From contig KV423964.1 of the NCBI GenBank assembly GCA_001632435.1, positions 118,923-182,922 on the forward strand: DNA of 64,000 bases, written 5' to 3'. Shown here piece after piece: positions 46,508 through 59,577 of this stretch. This DNA comes from Calocera cornea HHB12733. Its lineage: Eukaryota; Basidiomycota; Dacrymycetes; Dacrymycetales; Dacrymycetaceae. How positions within the stretch are numbered: the stretch's first letter is position 1; each line of letters begins with the position of its first letter. The position numbers were made by a program, and so were the translations under genes. The notes under the pieces were generated by a model that saw only the letters and a list, made by a program, of their open reading frames with translations, had not been told where the DNA came from and searched no databases.

Positions 46508-48859
46508 TCACAATCCCTCGGTGGAGACGGAAGACGAAGATGGTACAGAGTGCAGCTTGGCGTGCAACTCGGTGCTGAGGTTGAATAATCTTCGCGTTAA
46601 CCCATAGTGTTTGCGCAGTCGCTTGGCCAGGCTGCGCCTCTCCGTCCAACTAAAGTGACCGTGTGGTAGAGGTTGATGCACTAAGCAAGATGTCAGACGT
46701 TGTCAGCTACCTTCCTTATGACGCACCGGATAGGGGAAATTCCGGGAAACAGCTGTCCGAGGTCGGCGTGAACCGGTATTCCGACGCCATGACGTGTTCC
46801 ACGCGGAATCCCAGCTGCCGCATCCCCAGCTTAAAATCTTCGAATGTCCATTGCAGCTCGTCGCCTTCTTCGGTCTCGGAGAACAAGAAGGCAAAGAAGT
46901 TTAAGATGCGTTTCTTAGCTGACAGCAGGAGCGTCGCTGTGAATGGTAGGCTATCATGTTCCGCTTGGATAGAAGCTTGAGCAGAAGGCAGTGAGCAAGA
47001 GCACGCGAGATCTGACGACCAACATACCTTCCTGTGTCTCAGAGAACCCAACTCCACCTTTAGTGAGCTCTAGCAGAGAGGTCCCCATCTCACGGATGAA
47101 ATGCGTATCCACCGCTTGCCAAAGCGACTGCAGCATGGCTGTCGCAACCTTGCCACCCCGGGAGCTGGACAGCCTCGATGGAACAGTGTCGAAATTTTGA
47201 CAACCCCTGGTCAGGTCATGCGTCGGCAAGTCGTTTCCCCCTTTCCAAGCTGACTCTATCTGCGCGACGGAGCCTAGCAGACGCGAATATTGCAGCCGCC
47301 GTTGGATGGGATCGAGTCGGTGATGCTGAGGACGATTGTGTCTTAATGCCATCAACACATTGTTCGCCGTGGAGACGGAAGATAAGGCTCCAGCCGTGCC
47401 CATGACAATCTTAGAGGACTGAACCTGGTTTCCATCGCGCAAAAAGACTTCGTCGATGGCCAGAAGGAGATGGTGTCTACTCCGCGACGACCCTCCGAGA
47501 CCAAGCCGGCACAGTCTTCCTATTGCGTCCATGATGTCAAGGTTCTCAGTCGTCGAGCTCAGCCTGAGTGCTGTATTGGGAGCAGCAGAAGTATCCCTGC
47601 TCTGCGTGACCCTAGACAGAGAGGCAAGTGCGATGGAAAGCGCCTCCTCGATGATGAGCTCCAAGCAGGCAAGGTGGAAGCTGATCTCAGCAGTAGAGTT
47701 TTCATCCGAACGGCTCGCCTTCCGGACAAGTGAAGCCTGCAGAACGTGCATTGCTTCGAAGGCACTAGTCCATACAAGGAGGCTGCGGTACGCATCCATC
47801 ACCAAAATGTGGCACGCGTCGTCCCAAAACGAGTCCTTGGCGCTGCTATTTGGCGGAGACATACATCGCGCAATCTGTTGTATTCGCGTGCGGAAGTGGA
47901 GCCAGTCGGTACGCAGTAGCCAGACATCATCCGCTGCGGCTGATAATCGAGCGAGAAGTGCTTGCATGACTGGTTCAATCGAGAAGCGGGGCGGAAATGT
48001 GTAAGGACGAAGAGATGATCGCTCCCCAAGGGCGAGCGCCTCGGTGGACAGAATTTCGCCGAACGTCAACGGTTGCATATCCGATGGTCTCTGGGCCAGA
48101 TCGGTGTCTTTGAGCAGCTCTATCCTGTTTCATATATCAGCCATACCCCTAAGCATTGCCCAATGAAAGGTCACATTACACGACATTCGTAAGGAACATC
48201 AGAAGCTCGTTTTGTTGGGATAAGAGCTGCATGCCGACGCCGAAGGGTACCGCCTCCAGCTGCTCTTGTAGTTTTCTCGCCTCCAAACCTTGAGCTTGGA
48301 ACGTAGTGCCGTAGTACTCGTCTCTACCGGTGATCCGTATGAGCGAGTTGACCGCGAAGAAGGTGCTAGCGGCCGAGACTTCGTCCAGATCAAACACTGC
48401 CCAGTCTGCGAGCGGATGAAGTCCACGGGTTGCTAACAAAGAGACGAAGTGGGATCCAGAAGCCAGATCATCATAGTTCAAGAGCTGAAGAGGGCTTCCA
48501 GTCTTCTCATCGCCCTGGCATTCCAGTACGTGAGGACGCGTTGGTTGAAGATAGGGATTGACAGTGTGAAACAGGGCCTTTCGCTTGTCCCTCGAGCGCT
48601 TACTGACGCGCGCTGCAATGGTCCGTCCATGCCACTGCTCCATAGATAAGCATGAGAAAGAAGGATAATGATCGATACGTGCCTGTATCAGCTGAGCCAA
48701 CCCTTGATGCGCCGTGAACAGGTCGCGTCGTGTCCTGTCCGCCAATAGACGCACTTCCTCGAAGTCGAGAAGCTCGAGCGGTCGAAAAGCTGGCAGGCTC
48801 TTGATGAGTTCAGGGGGAGAGTCCACGGTGTCGTGCGTGCCAGCAACCGCAGCCGGCAT
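46508..48859 (-). CDS. conserved fungal protein of unknown function
   Basis: The ATG at 48857-48859 begins MPAAVAGTHDTVDSPPELIK. The first large exon carries DFEEVRLLADRTRRDLFTAH, then after an intron near 48125-48175 MQPLTFGEILSTEALALGER and a long helical part to about 47040. After another intron (near 46980-47030) a compact C-terminal domain follows: NFFAFLFSETEEGDELQWTF, EDFKLGMRQLGFRVEHVMAS, EYRFTPTSDSCFPEFPLS, and after the last intron (GTGCGT...TTGCTTAG) VHQPLPHGHFSWTERRSLAK and RLRKHYGLTRRLFNL, ending at 46508. The end block (F-tract, AM/GF, ... HxPxP, R-RL-R-YG) resembles, from memory, the C-terminal domain of a widespread fungal family with no assigned function. No signal peptide or membrane helix is seen. 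About 720 aa. Confidence 0.65.
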
Positions 48860-49466
48860 GTTCTCAGGAAGATGTAAGACGAAGAACGAACGTCCGCCGG
48901 ATGGAATGATGAGCGCCAGTTTCGGAATGGGAGGAGGTAAGGAGGAGCAGCGTCCGGGACATGGGACAGAGGGAATGGTCGAGCCGACCCGAGAGCGATC
49001 TCAATCCGTGCCTCTGACCACAGAGGTCACTTTCCGCCTTGCTCTGCGATGATTGGGGGGACCGCAGGACTGCCCATTTATGAAGGGTGTGAGCAACCCA
49101 TGCGGAAGGAAAGTTCCGCGGACACAATCCGGACACCCGCAGGTTGCTCAGCTCTCCCCATAACAGCCCACTTCCTATTCGCTCAGTGCAAGGCTGAAGG
49201 TATGTTCCCGGCCACACAACCGTGAATGAAATGCACACTGTACGTATTCTCGCGCGGAGGATGACAGCAGTTTGCGAAGGCGTGAGGTATTGGGCGGGCT
49301 ACATAGCATTACTGTAACAACACGCAAAAGGTCTTAAGGTCTTTATGATCTGTCACAGAGTATCTTCGTGGAGCGTGTGAATGCATACAAAGCTTGCAGA
49401 TGACAGAAATCGGAACATCAATGAGAGACTAAGAAGAAACACAGAGAAAGCAGGGGGCACTTCCGT
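48860..49466. other. intergenic, upstream of the conserved unknown and 3' of TEF1
   Basis: About 600 bases; one 125-codon minus frame (48864-49238) lacks support. Holds the promoter of the gene at 46508-48859 and the TEF1 3' UTR. Confidence 0.45.
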
Positions 49467-51139
<1,673 letters not shown>

Positions 51140-52368
51140 CATCGTAAGAAAGACGTGAAGTGAGAGTAGAGAAAGGAAGTGGGATGGGTAGAGGGGATGA
51201 AGGGGCGAGGGAGTGGAGGGGTTTTGCGCAGATGATGTGGCAATCCTGGACGAGCCCACGCCGCTTGGTCTCGGACCTATTTATTGCATCCCGCGGTGCT
51301 CAGCTCATCGCCTCATTGGCCGCTCCTCTCCACCTTTTTCGCCTGCAATTTTCACTCCATTGACTCACGCTTCCTCTCCAAAATTTTACCCCTGTGTTCG
51401 TACCTCTTTCGCTTAACTTTCATTTCAGGCATGTTTGGCCACCTGTCGCAGCCGACACTCGTTTGTGGGGAATGTGCCGGCACTTGCTGCTTATCGTGCT
51501 TACGACCAAGCAGACAAAAGACACCATTCCAGAATCCTTTGCAAACACCGAATCCGGCATGCGAATGTGGAAGCTGCTGGAAGGGTCGAGTCGGAAACGT
51601 GGAACGTGCATGGTGACAGTTGTCGTCCGCCTCCCTTGCACGCCGGATCCTGCCCTCCCATCACCCCCTGAACCTCCCGGATGATTTGATGCCGTCCCAG
51701 ACCCACACCGTCGGTTAAACGCATAACGCATGGCATGCCGTTCCCAACGGTATCGCCTGATTGAATTGTAACGCCTCGCCTTGACCGACTCACTCTTACT
51801 GGTACGACTGGCCCAAGCGCATCACAATAGTATCCCTCGTGCCTTGTTCACGTAGTAGCCACAGTGACTGGTTTATGATAGATCTGCAATACCAAGCCGG
51901 AACATGACCAGAGTCGAGTCTTGCTTCGCGTCTATGGCTGCTCGGAGCGCGTCGGTCTTGATAACAAGATGGCTTCCCCCTTTCGAATGCTCATGGTAGA
52001 TAGGGATATCTGCGAAAGAAGAGTTCATGACAGCGTTTATTAAATTACCGAATGCGTAGCCAAAACCGATGAAGATGGGACATGTGATGGCCTCGCAGCG
52101 TGATGTGTTTGAAGCAACTGCACTGCAGTTCTGCAGGCCGTTACAGACCCGGAACAGAAGATGCAGCTGCATTGTATGCGCCATCGGACCGCCGACGAAA
52201 CACCGATGCAGCTGGCAAGGGATCGGCCTAAGGTCGCCCCTTACGTCACATTGGTAAACCCCGCCACGACTATTGCTGACACTTACATAGTGCACTAACA
52301 GCTCACCGTAAGACCCTAGTTTGCCGCAATATCCAGGCTAGTTATAATAAGGCGCGTTGGTTGAAGTG
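51140..52368. other. divergent intergenic region, TEF1 / histidine phosphatase
   Basis: About 1.2 kb. A 140-codon minus frame at 51873-52295 starts at GTG and has no domain or splice support; it is not called. The left part is the TEF1 promoter. Confidence 0.45.
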
Positions 52369-53438
52369 ATGGTAGAGCGCATATACATTGCCCGGCACGG
52401 TAAGCTGAGCTCTGCAGTCATCTCGTAATCACCACTGAAGGATGCCTAGGCTTCCGTCTGAGTTGGATCACGCAGACTTGGTCGGTGTTCTCGGACTGTC
52501 GACATCAGTTGTCACCTTTCTTACTCACCTTCCGAGGCAGGAAGAGTCCAACGGGAACTCCCCGTGACCCACCGCTTGCAGCCTACGGCCATGTGCGTGT
52601 TCCTCATTCGCTGAACGAATGAATCTTAATGGGGATGACACAATGAAACAGGACCAAGCCAAGGAGATGACGGCGTACTTCCTTTCCCTGCCTGAGGAAG
52701 AGCGCCCAACAGCGATCTATTCCTCTCCCTATTGTAAGACGGCAGTGTACCTTTAGTCCAAGGCACTAAGAACCTGTCATCAGATCGGTGTTTACAAACC
52801 GCCAACCCGGTGGCTGAAGCGCTGGAGTTACCGCTCTTCGTGGAGCATGGTATGGAACGAATACTTGAAACAGCACCGCGGCTGACACCATCGAAGGTCT
52901 CTCGGAGTGGTACATGCACGTCAAGCCCAATACCGGGTTGCTGCCCAGACCAATATCTGCTTCCGAGTTGAAAAAACACTTTCCGATTATCGACGACAGC
53001 AAGACTAGCTTGTACGTGCCACCACGCAGAGGAGAGGATATCCCCGAAGTACATCGGCGCGCCGGCCTGACCTTACAGGCGCTGATGTACACGGCCAATT
53101 CGCCACGGCTTTTGCTTGTAACCCACGCAGCCACCACCATTGCTCTTGTCCGATCGTTGGTACGAGATATGCACCTTCCGATCAGAGTGGGTTGCTGCAC
53201 GGTCTCGACTCTGAAACGCGACGGTTCAGGGAAGTGGCAACCCGTCGGGCAGTTGGCATCCGCAGACCACCTCGTCAATGGCGTGGAGAGGGATTGGGGC
53301 TTCGAGGATGTATCCCTCATAGGAGGGCATGTTGTAGAGGATGAGGGAGAAGGCGAAAGCGCAGATGTCGACGAAGGGCCGGTAGGCCTGATGGTGGACC
53401 TGCCGCAACACTCGATCGCGTTGTCTCCTCGGTTATAG
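52369..53438 (+). CDS. histidine-phosphatase family protein, Tfc7 (tau55)-like
   Basis: The ATG at 52369 gives MVERIYIARH, an intron (GTAAGC...GCCTAG), then GFRLSWITQTW; ARHG is the catalytic RHG motif. Next exons carry QAKEMTAYFLSLPEEERPTA, IYSSPY, RCLQTANPVAEALELPLFVE (the second Arg/Glu region), LSEWYMHVKPNTGLLPRPIS and the late catalytic His in RLLLVTHAATTIALVRSLVR, and the gene ends HSIALSPRL at 53438. Four to five introns. The short spacing after RHG, GFRLSW, resembles the GYRSNW of yeast Tfc7, a TFIIIC subunit, and its paralogue; a role in TFIIIC or as a small phosphatase cannot be separated here. The C-terminal 60 residues are acidic. Confidence 0.8.
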
Positions 53439-53650
53439 CACGTGTATAGATATCAGGATTGGTAGACATTAATGATTCCCGGTTTCTGGGCGCTACAGGT
53501 GAAGCAATAAAGGAACTGTCTCCCATCACATGCATATTGCTTGTGTTCGGCATTATGATGCTGCCCTAGGTTGCGGTTAGCTGCGCTTTCACATCAACGA
53601 CAAAACCCACGCGCTTTCCAGTGTGACACTGACCAGAGTGCCTCGTTCGA

Positions 53651-54101
53651 CTAGGGCGAAAGCCCCGCTGGTATCCCTCCCTTCCCTTTCCATAGTCTGT
53701 TCAGTTCCCCAAAACACCGTTCGCAAACATGATGTGAAAGCTTTGCCGCGCCGCACGCAGGGCAATTGACAATGTCTGTCGCAAGGGCAGAGACCATTGA
53801 GCGAGAGCACAACAAAGCAAGAGCAAACATGCGTTTACTCACTTATCTTGTCCTTTAGCCCTTTATTTGCCGAGCGCATCGCCTTTCGTGAATGCGATAC
53901 CTTCTTCTTCGGAACAGCCAGGAGGAACGGTGGGAACAGATCGAGGAGATTTTGGACAAGACCGACGCCAAGCGCAGCCGTGAACGGACGAGAGAGAACG
54001 AACGGTATTATGGCGGAGCAAATCTGGGGAATGCGAAGAAGTTGAAAGAGAGGTTGCCGTGATGCTGTCGGTGCAAACTGAGCTGCAGCCAGGGCCGCCA
54101 T
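53651..54101 (-). CDS. MRPL32: mitochondrial ribosomal protein bL32m
   Basis: The ATG at 54099-54101 starts MAALAAAQFAPTASRQPLFQ, a basic, Arg-containing import presequence, and leads to the mature bL32 start AVPKKKVSHSRKAMRSANKG. An intron (GTGAGT...TTGCGACAG) joins LKDKI-NIVNCPACGAAKL, then HHVCERCFGELNRLWKG; CPAC and CERC are the four zinc-binding Cys of bL32. The end is at 53651. About 130 aa, normal for the family. The position is head-to-head with the NDUFA5 gene, 155 bases apart. Confidence 0.9.
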
Positions 54102-54256
54102 TGCTGTGAGATGAGGAGCGACCGGCGGTGGATGTGAGCTTCGAAATCCAGGCGCGAAGTGACGGTGGCGTTGCGAGGTCGCTTGATTGCACCCGCCCTT
54201 CATCCTCCTTCCGAGAGCACATCGATCTAGGCAACAACGGCAGCCTTACCCCAGCC

Positions 54257-54756
54257 ATGTTCCGCGCAAGTCGACCTCTGCTGCAGGCTATCCGGCAGAC
54301 AACTAACATTGCCGGCCTGCATCCTCATCCGGACCCCATCCCTGCGTTGACGACTACGTACGAGAGGACTCTCAAGATGCTTGAGAACATCCCAGCCTCC
54401 TCCGTTTACAGGCAGGGTACCGAGGCGCTTACACAGCGAAAACTCGATATCGTGAAGTCCGCTAACGGAGATGCTGTCAAGGCGGAGAAAGGTCTTGACG
54501 AGGGCCTCATCGAGCAAGCGATCAAGGTTGCTCAGGATGAGTTGAGGCTAGTTGCGAAGATGATTGAGTGGAAGGCGTAAGCACCGTTTCTGTCAACGCA
54601 CACGACTTTAGGCTGATAACCCTCTAGATGGGAGCCATTAGAAGAGAGGGCGCCTCCTGGTCAGTGGCAATACTTCGAGCATACTTCGGTGAGCACGGCG
54701 GCACATCTTATGACTATTGTTGACCGGGTATGCCCATGCAGACCAAGGAGGTGTAG
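54257..54756 (+). CDS. respiratory complex I subunit NDUFA5 (B13 / 29.9 kDa type)
   Basis: The ATG at 54257 (MFRASRPLLQAIRQTTNIAG) starts exon 1. The next intron (GTAAGC...CCCTCTAG) joins MIEWKA-WEPLEERAPPGQ, and a last intron (GTGAGC...CATGCAG) joins FEHTS-TKEV at a stop at 54754-54756. The core matches the NDUFA5 family: GLHPHPDPIPALTTTYERTL, KMLENIPASSVYRQGTEAL, and LIEQAIKVAQDELRLVAKMI. The subunit lies in the hydrophilic Q module of complex I in the mitochondrial matrix. About 130 aa. Its 5' flank is shared with MRPL32. Confidence 0.92.
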
Positions 54757-55107
54757 ATCGTGTTCACACACATTGCGAACCAATTAATGATATAACTTGT
54801 ACACTCCTGTTGCTTACGAGATGAAGCCCGCTACCCACATCAAAGAGGGACTCAAACGGAACTGGCGGAGGATGTCGTTATCACCACCCAGATGTCAGAT
54901 GTCAGACAAATAGCCCCCCAGCTGCATTCTCAGCTGTTGTTGCCTCAAGAACGAGGCACAGTCGAAAAGGAACGCGGTGCATGTATCAAGAGCCCTTCAC
55001 CGCGAGTGCCCAATGTCTCATATAGTATCGTAGACCATACGCATACAGAGCAGCACGAGGCCACATCCATATCCCTACTCGACTAAAGCTCTGGCAGTAA
55101 CGAGCAC
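54757..55107. other. convergent intergenic region
   Basis: About 350 bases between the NDUFA5 and uL13 stops. A 64-codon plus frame at 54892 is unsupported. Likely 3' UTRs. Confidence 0.5.
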
Positions 55108-55865
55108 TTAGTACCCGAAGGACACCAACTTCTCATCCCCAACGTCTGCCTCAGCCTTCTGACGCAGTTTTAAGGCAGCCGCCTGTCGCAAAGAGTCAGC
55201 AAAGATACCACCGAAGAACTCAATGCAACTGACCTTGCGCTCGAAGAAAGCCTGTGCCTTGACCTTCCTCTTCTCCTCCAGCTTGTCAACAACATCCTTG
55301 TAGCCCCAGCCGACCTCGTGCGACAAACGCTGGAAATAGAATATCAATGAGCAAGTTCTCCGTTCACCAGGTATTCAGCTCACCTTGACGGTGCAGTACT
55401 TCCTGCCCGGCTTGAGCCTCAGCACGCGGAGAGCCTCAGGGACAACCATCTTCTTCTTCTTATCGAAGGGAGGAGGGACACCCTCGAACAGCTGGAGGCG
55501 CTTGAGCGCAGCGGCACCACGGGCAGTCTTGTGGGGAACCATGCCCCGGACGGCACGGTAGAGAATACGAGAAGGAGCGCGCTCGTGGAAGGGGCCAGAC
55601 TTCTTGGGGTTCACGATATGGCGCTTGTGCAGGAAGTTGTGGTACCGTAACTGGAGCGCATGGTCAGATTTGTGAAGACCGCAGACGCCAGGAAATAAAT
55701 GCACACCTTGTTGCGGAAGAAGCTGCCGGAAATGTTCACCTCCTCACAGCGGACGACGACAATCTTCTGGCCCGAGAGCGCCTGCTTCGCAATGATGGAG
55801 GCCAGGCGGCCAAGAAGATGGCCCTTGCCATCTATGACAATGGGTGCCGAGGAGATCTGGGACAT
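55108..55865 (-). CDS. RPL16: large-subunit ribosomal protein uL13 (Rpl16/L13a)
   Basis: The ATG at 55863-55865 gives [20 protein letters not shown]; intron 1 (GTGTGC...CTCCAG) joins [17 protein letters not shown]; then [20 protein letters not shown] and [20 protein letters not shown] are the uL13 signature; intron 2 (GTGAGC) and intron 3 (GTCAGT...TTTGCGACAG) join [20 protein letters not shown] and the C-terminal [20 protein letters not shown], ending SFGY at 55108. About 198 aa, as in yeast Rpl16. A structural 60S protein. The intron count and C-ending codons fit a highly expressed fungal ribosomal gene. Confidence 0.96.
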
Positions 55866-56495
55866 TGTCGACAGCGAACGTCGAAAGATAAGTCGAGTCG
55901 GTCGGTCGAAGTGCGGTAGGGTCAGTTCATTCTAGACACCGACACACTAGAGCACCAGGAGACGAGTTTGGTCCCGTGTACTGTACAGTTCATCCCACCA
56001 ACTTTAGGGTCGGCAACACAGCCACATCTTTGTCGGGAGGAGCACGCGCCTGGATATTCCGCGCCCAGTCACGCAGAGAGGACGAACGCAACGTCTTTAA
56101 GCGCAGGCATGAATATGAGGCACCTGATGTTCATCAACCATTTACAGTGGCCACGACGGCCCCGTACATGTCATTTATCGATCTGGGACGTTCCAAGACG
56201 TCGACGTGTAATACTAAGAACTAACGATAGCAGCGTGCCATTGACAGAGTACGAGCGGCAAGCCTGGGCTCAAGCGGTTGTAGCAGGACTCAGGGAAGGG
56301 CGATACGGGACAGCGATAGAAATAAAGAGGTGGGAAAGAGGCTAGCGCAGTGTACGCATACGGAAGGTGGTGAAATAAGCTGGCGGTGGTGAGGAGCGGA
56401 AGAATACTTCAGTAGAGGCAGGCGCTGGAGGGACCAAAGCAGCAACGAAGCGCTGGACCCAACCATACCGGTGTAGGCGCGACAGTGTCACCCAT
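55866..56495. other. intergenic, uL13 promoter side
   Basis: About 630 bases. No supported ORF or RNA gene. Likely the uL13 promoter and the 3' UTR of the KH gene. Confidence 0.45.
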
Positions 56496-57701
56496 CTATT
56501 CGGCACCAGCATTCATGGCCTCCCTGCCGACGCGCCGCTCCTTCTCACCTTCGAGCTGGTTGTAGAGTAAGAAGAGAGCCTTCTCGTTGCTTTCCCCGGT
56601 GCCCGTGATGGTGAACATACGCTCTCCAGTCTCGTCGTGAGGCTGTTTCGCGATGCTGATCTTGCTACCGCTCAAACGCCGGATTTCGGTAATTTTGGCA
56701 CCACCACGTCCGATAATACAGCCGACCATGTCAGAGGGAATGGAGATGTTCTGCGTGCGAATGGGCTGGTTCGCAGCATTCGACGTGGGCGACGTGGGCG
56801 CAGCAGTAGGTGCCAGTACCGCGGCGGCGGAGGGGAGAGAAGAGTGCTGGCCCAAGGACTGGCGACGGCCTCCGGAGCCGAAGGCAGGCATCTGTCCATT
56901 GGTGCGACGAGGGGAAACGTGGCTGGTTCCGTGTTGCATGGCGAGGGAAGGGTCAACGGCAGCACCAGGGTGATACAGAACAGTGCCGACACCGCGTTCC
57001 CAGTCCTCGACAAGGCAACGACCGACTTCCTCGACAGCACGGCCAATGGCTTCAGCATCACCAATAACCTCCACGACGCGCTCCGTAGACTGGGGCAGCA
57101 TCTCTTTGGCGGCAACCATGCGGACACCGGAAGCGTCTTGAATAGACTTGATTTTGAGACCGGAGCGACCAATGAGGGTGCCCATCAGGTTGTGGGAGAT
57201 AAGAAGGCGGAGAGTGAGAGTGCTGGCCTGGTTCGGGGGAGAAGGGGGAGGCGTCTGGGGGGGCGAGGGAGGAGCCGGAGGGGAGAGCAGTTGAGACGCG
57301 ATCAGCGTGTAAGCCTACAGTGATAGTCATGAGTCAGCGATCTCATGATAGGCGATATTTGAGAGTGCACCTTTGCAACAGCTTCAACGGGCCCGGTGAC
57401 ACTCAAGACACGCTCATGCACGCCGGGGACGACCTTGCTGACACCAGCCTTGACACCGGTAGACTCGCGGAGATCGGCGACGTTCCTGCCGGCCTTGCCA
57501 ATGATGATACCCGCATCCTTGGTGCTGACGAGGGCGCGGAGCGTGAGGATCTCAGCAGGGTTGGCGGCGGACTGGCCACGAGGAGAGGCAGGATCTGCAG
57601 AAGATAAGGAGGAAAACCGCAGTGAGTCAGTATACATCATCTCCGCAAATGCTGACTATATGCGCACTGGGAGGGGGAGAGTTGGGCGGGCTGGACGGCA
57701 T
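56496..57701 (-). CDS. triple-KH RNA-binding protein (PCBP / Pbp2 / Rnc1 type)
   Basis: The ATG at 57699-57701 gives MPSSPPNSPPP; an intron (GTGCGC...TTCTGCAG) joins NPASPRGQSAANPAEILTLR. KH1 carries the GxxG loop IIGKAGRNVADL, KH2 has TLIGRSGLKIKSIQ, and KH3 has CIIGRGGAKITEIRRLSGSK; the second intron lies between KH1 and KH2 near AVAK-AYTLIASQ. KH2 and KH3 are separated by a Ser/Pro/Ala linker. The end is at 56496. About 350 aa. Three KH domains in this spacing mark poly(C)-binding proteins such as Pbp2 and Rnc1, which bind and stabilise selected mRNAs. Above the ATG the minus strand has a pyrimidine-rich leader of about 150 bases. Confidence 0.9.
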
Positions 57702-58558
57702 GACGGAGGGGACCGAATGGAAAGGACGTGGGGTAGAAGAGGAGAGGGTGGAGGGGAGAGGGAGAGGGAGGATGGAGGGATGAACAAAGGGGAGAGGGGA
57801 GGGGAGGGGAGGCGGAGATGGCGAGGAGCAAGGGGGGGAGAGGGCGGAGAAGAAGAGAGGTGCAGGGACGATGGAGGCGGGTTACAAGAGGTTGGCTCGT
57901 TCACTTTCGTGTGATCGAAGCCCGCCCTATTCCAGATTTGCTTCCGCTCACTTGGGGGCGAAGGGGCCAAACGCCGCGTCCGCCCCTTCCACCCTCCGAG
58001 TGCTGCGGGCCCACTGAGTCGCAGTGCAGTGAGTGCACGGATCAGCCACAGCCACCTGGCCTATTTGGCAGCCCAATGTATTGCACGCTGCCCCAAATTG
58101 GGCGTGATTGATCTGTGCATGCCGTGTTGGCAGGGGCAGATCACGCGGATATGGTCAGAAATCAGGCAGAAAGGACGATGCGCCGCGGAAGACGCGGGGC
58201 GAAAGTTGATGATTGTCCAGACGCGCAATGTAATACGCGTCGTCACGTCATGAACGTCTCTCAACAGGAAGCTTCCTAATGGCATCATTCTCAAACCTCG
58301 GCTGTCTTCCCCAGTACTTCCGACCTAAAGATACCCCCTTTCTCACGGAGCTCCTAGAGGGGCATGCTGCTGCCTCAAACAAAATCTCACAACAATCGTC
58401 CTGCCCAAGAGCGGTTCTTCTCTGCGTCCCGCAATGGATTCAGCCGAGGACGAAAGGAAAGACTCCATTATCCCATGCTCTGTAATGTCAAATATCACTA
58501 ATGTAGAGGATAGCACTGCTAAGTAACGGCCCCCATCCCCAGGACTCAAGCGCCTCCA
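57702..58558. other. intergenic, KH-gene leader and peroxiredoxin 3' side
   Basis: The KH-side 170 bases are almost pure purine on the plus strand (GGAGAGGG-type runs at about 57725-57870). One isolated TTTGCTTCCGCT core of the 18-bp repeat lies at 57940. No ORF supported. Confidence 0.5.
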
Positions 58559-59577
58559 CTATGATGTCTGCTTCGGTTTCTTGCTTGGGCCGTTTTCTTC
58601 CCCTTTCGATGCAGGCCGCTTTTTGCTGCTCGCATCCCCATTAATGACGGTCACTACTGTCTCCAGATCGCCCCTGGCGAGAGGAGAAGGATGAGATGCA
58701 TCGTTCAGTCGACACTAGAAACAGCGCTCACTGCTTTGCAAAGTATGTTCGGCTTTCTTTGACATCGGCCACCAGAGTATCCTCTCCCTCCTTCCAATCT
58801 GCCGGACACACCTCTCCATGCTTGTCCTTGCCCCATCATTCAGCATATGGATGAAGATCAGTCAGATGTCATGCTTACCGTGTACTGGAAGGCTTTGACT
58901 AGCCTCAGCGTCTCTTCGACGGAGCGCCCAACAGCCGTGTCGTTAATGGTCACTTGGCTGCTTGAACATCAGCTCCTGAGCCAGTTATCGCACCGTGTCC
59001 TCTTACCGCAAGATGCCTTTCGGATCTATTATGAAAAGGCCACGCAAGGCCACGCCTTCTTCTTCTATCAACACGCCATAGTCGCGAGCAATCTGCATAT
59101 TCTTGTCTGCCAGGAGAGGAAGCTTAAGGTTTGGTCCTAAGCCGCCTTCTGCTCGGGGCGTATTGGCCCAAGCCAGGTGAGAGTAGATGGAGTCCGTAGA
59201 CGCAGCTGCTGAAGAGTCAGGAGGACTTCGCATGCGAGTGATACGAATACACGTACCAATGACGGCACAGTCAATGGCCTCAAACTGTGGTAATGCGCGG
59301 TTGAAAGCGAGAATCTCCGTCGGACATACGAAAGTGAAGTCACTACCAACCGGTCTCAGAAAGTGACTACGATCACGTTACGACTTCTACGTGCAGTGGG
59401 TAGAAGAAGAACACAAGCCTGTATGTCGTGTTAGAAAGGGTTCCGGCCGCATCGCGCTCTTCCGGAGACGTACCATCTGCCTACGAAATCGTCCAGGCTT
59501 ATATCTTTGAATAGCCCATCCTCCACCACCGTCCCGCTGAAATAAGGCGCGGGCTTCTGTACGAATGCTTTGGACAT
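58559..59577 (-). CDS. typical 2-Cys peroxiredoxin with basic C-terminal tail
   Basis: The ATG at 59575-59577 begins [20 protein letters not shown]; intron 1 joins [13 protein letters not shown]; then [20 protein letters not shown] carries the peroxidatic Cys. The YPL-DFTF join is conserved in the family and here requires a GC donor (CT|GCACGT, 47-52 bases, acceptor GGTAG). Next come [40 protein letters not shown] and [20 protein letters not shown], and the resolving Cys in [14 protein letters not shown]. After YFAKQ a last exon adds [20 protein letters not shown] and then SKKPKQTS, a basic tail not usual in Tsa1-type proteins, resembling a nuclear signal. The enzyme reduces hydrogen peroxide with thioredoxin. 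The end is at 58559. Confidence 0.9.

Noticed and set aside
51873..52295. 140-codon minus frame between TEF1 and the histidine phosphatase
   Set aside because: Starts at GTG, no upstream exon with ATG and clear splice signals, no domain.
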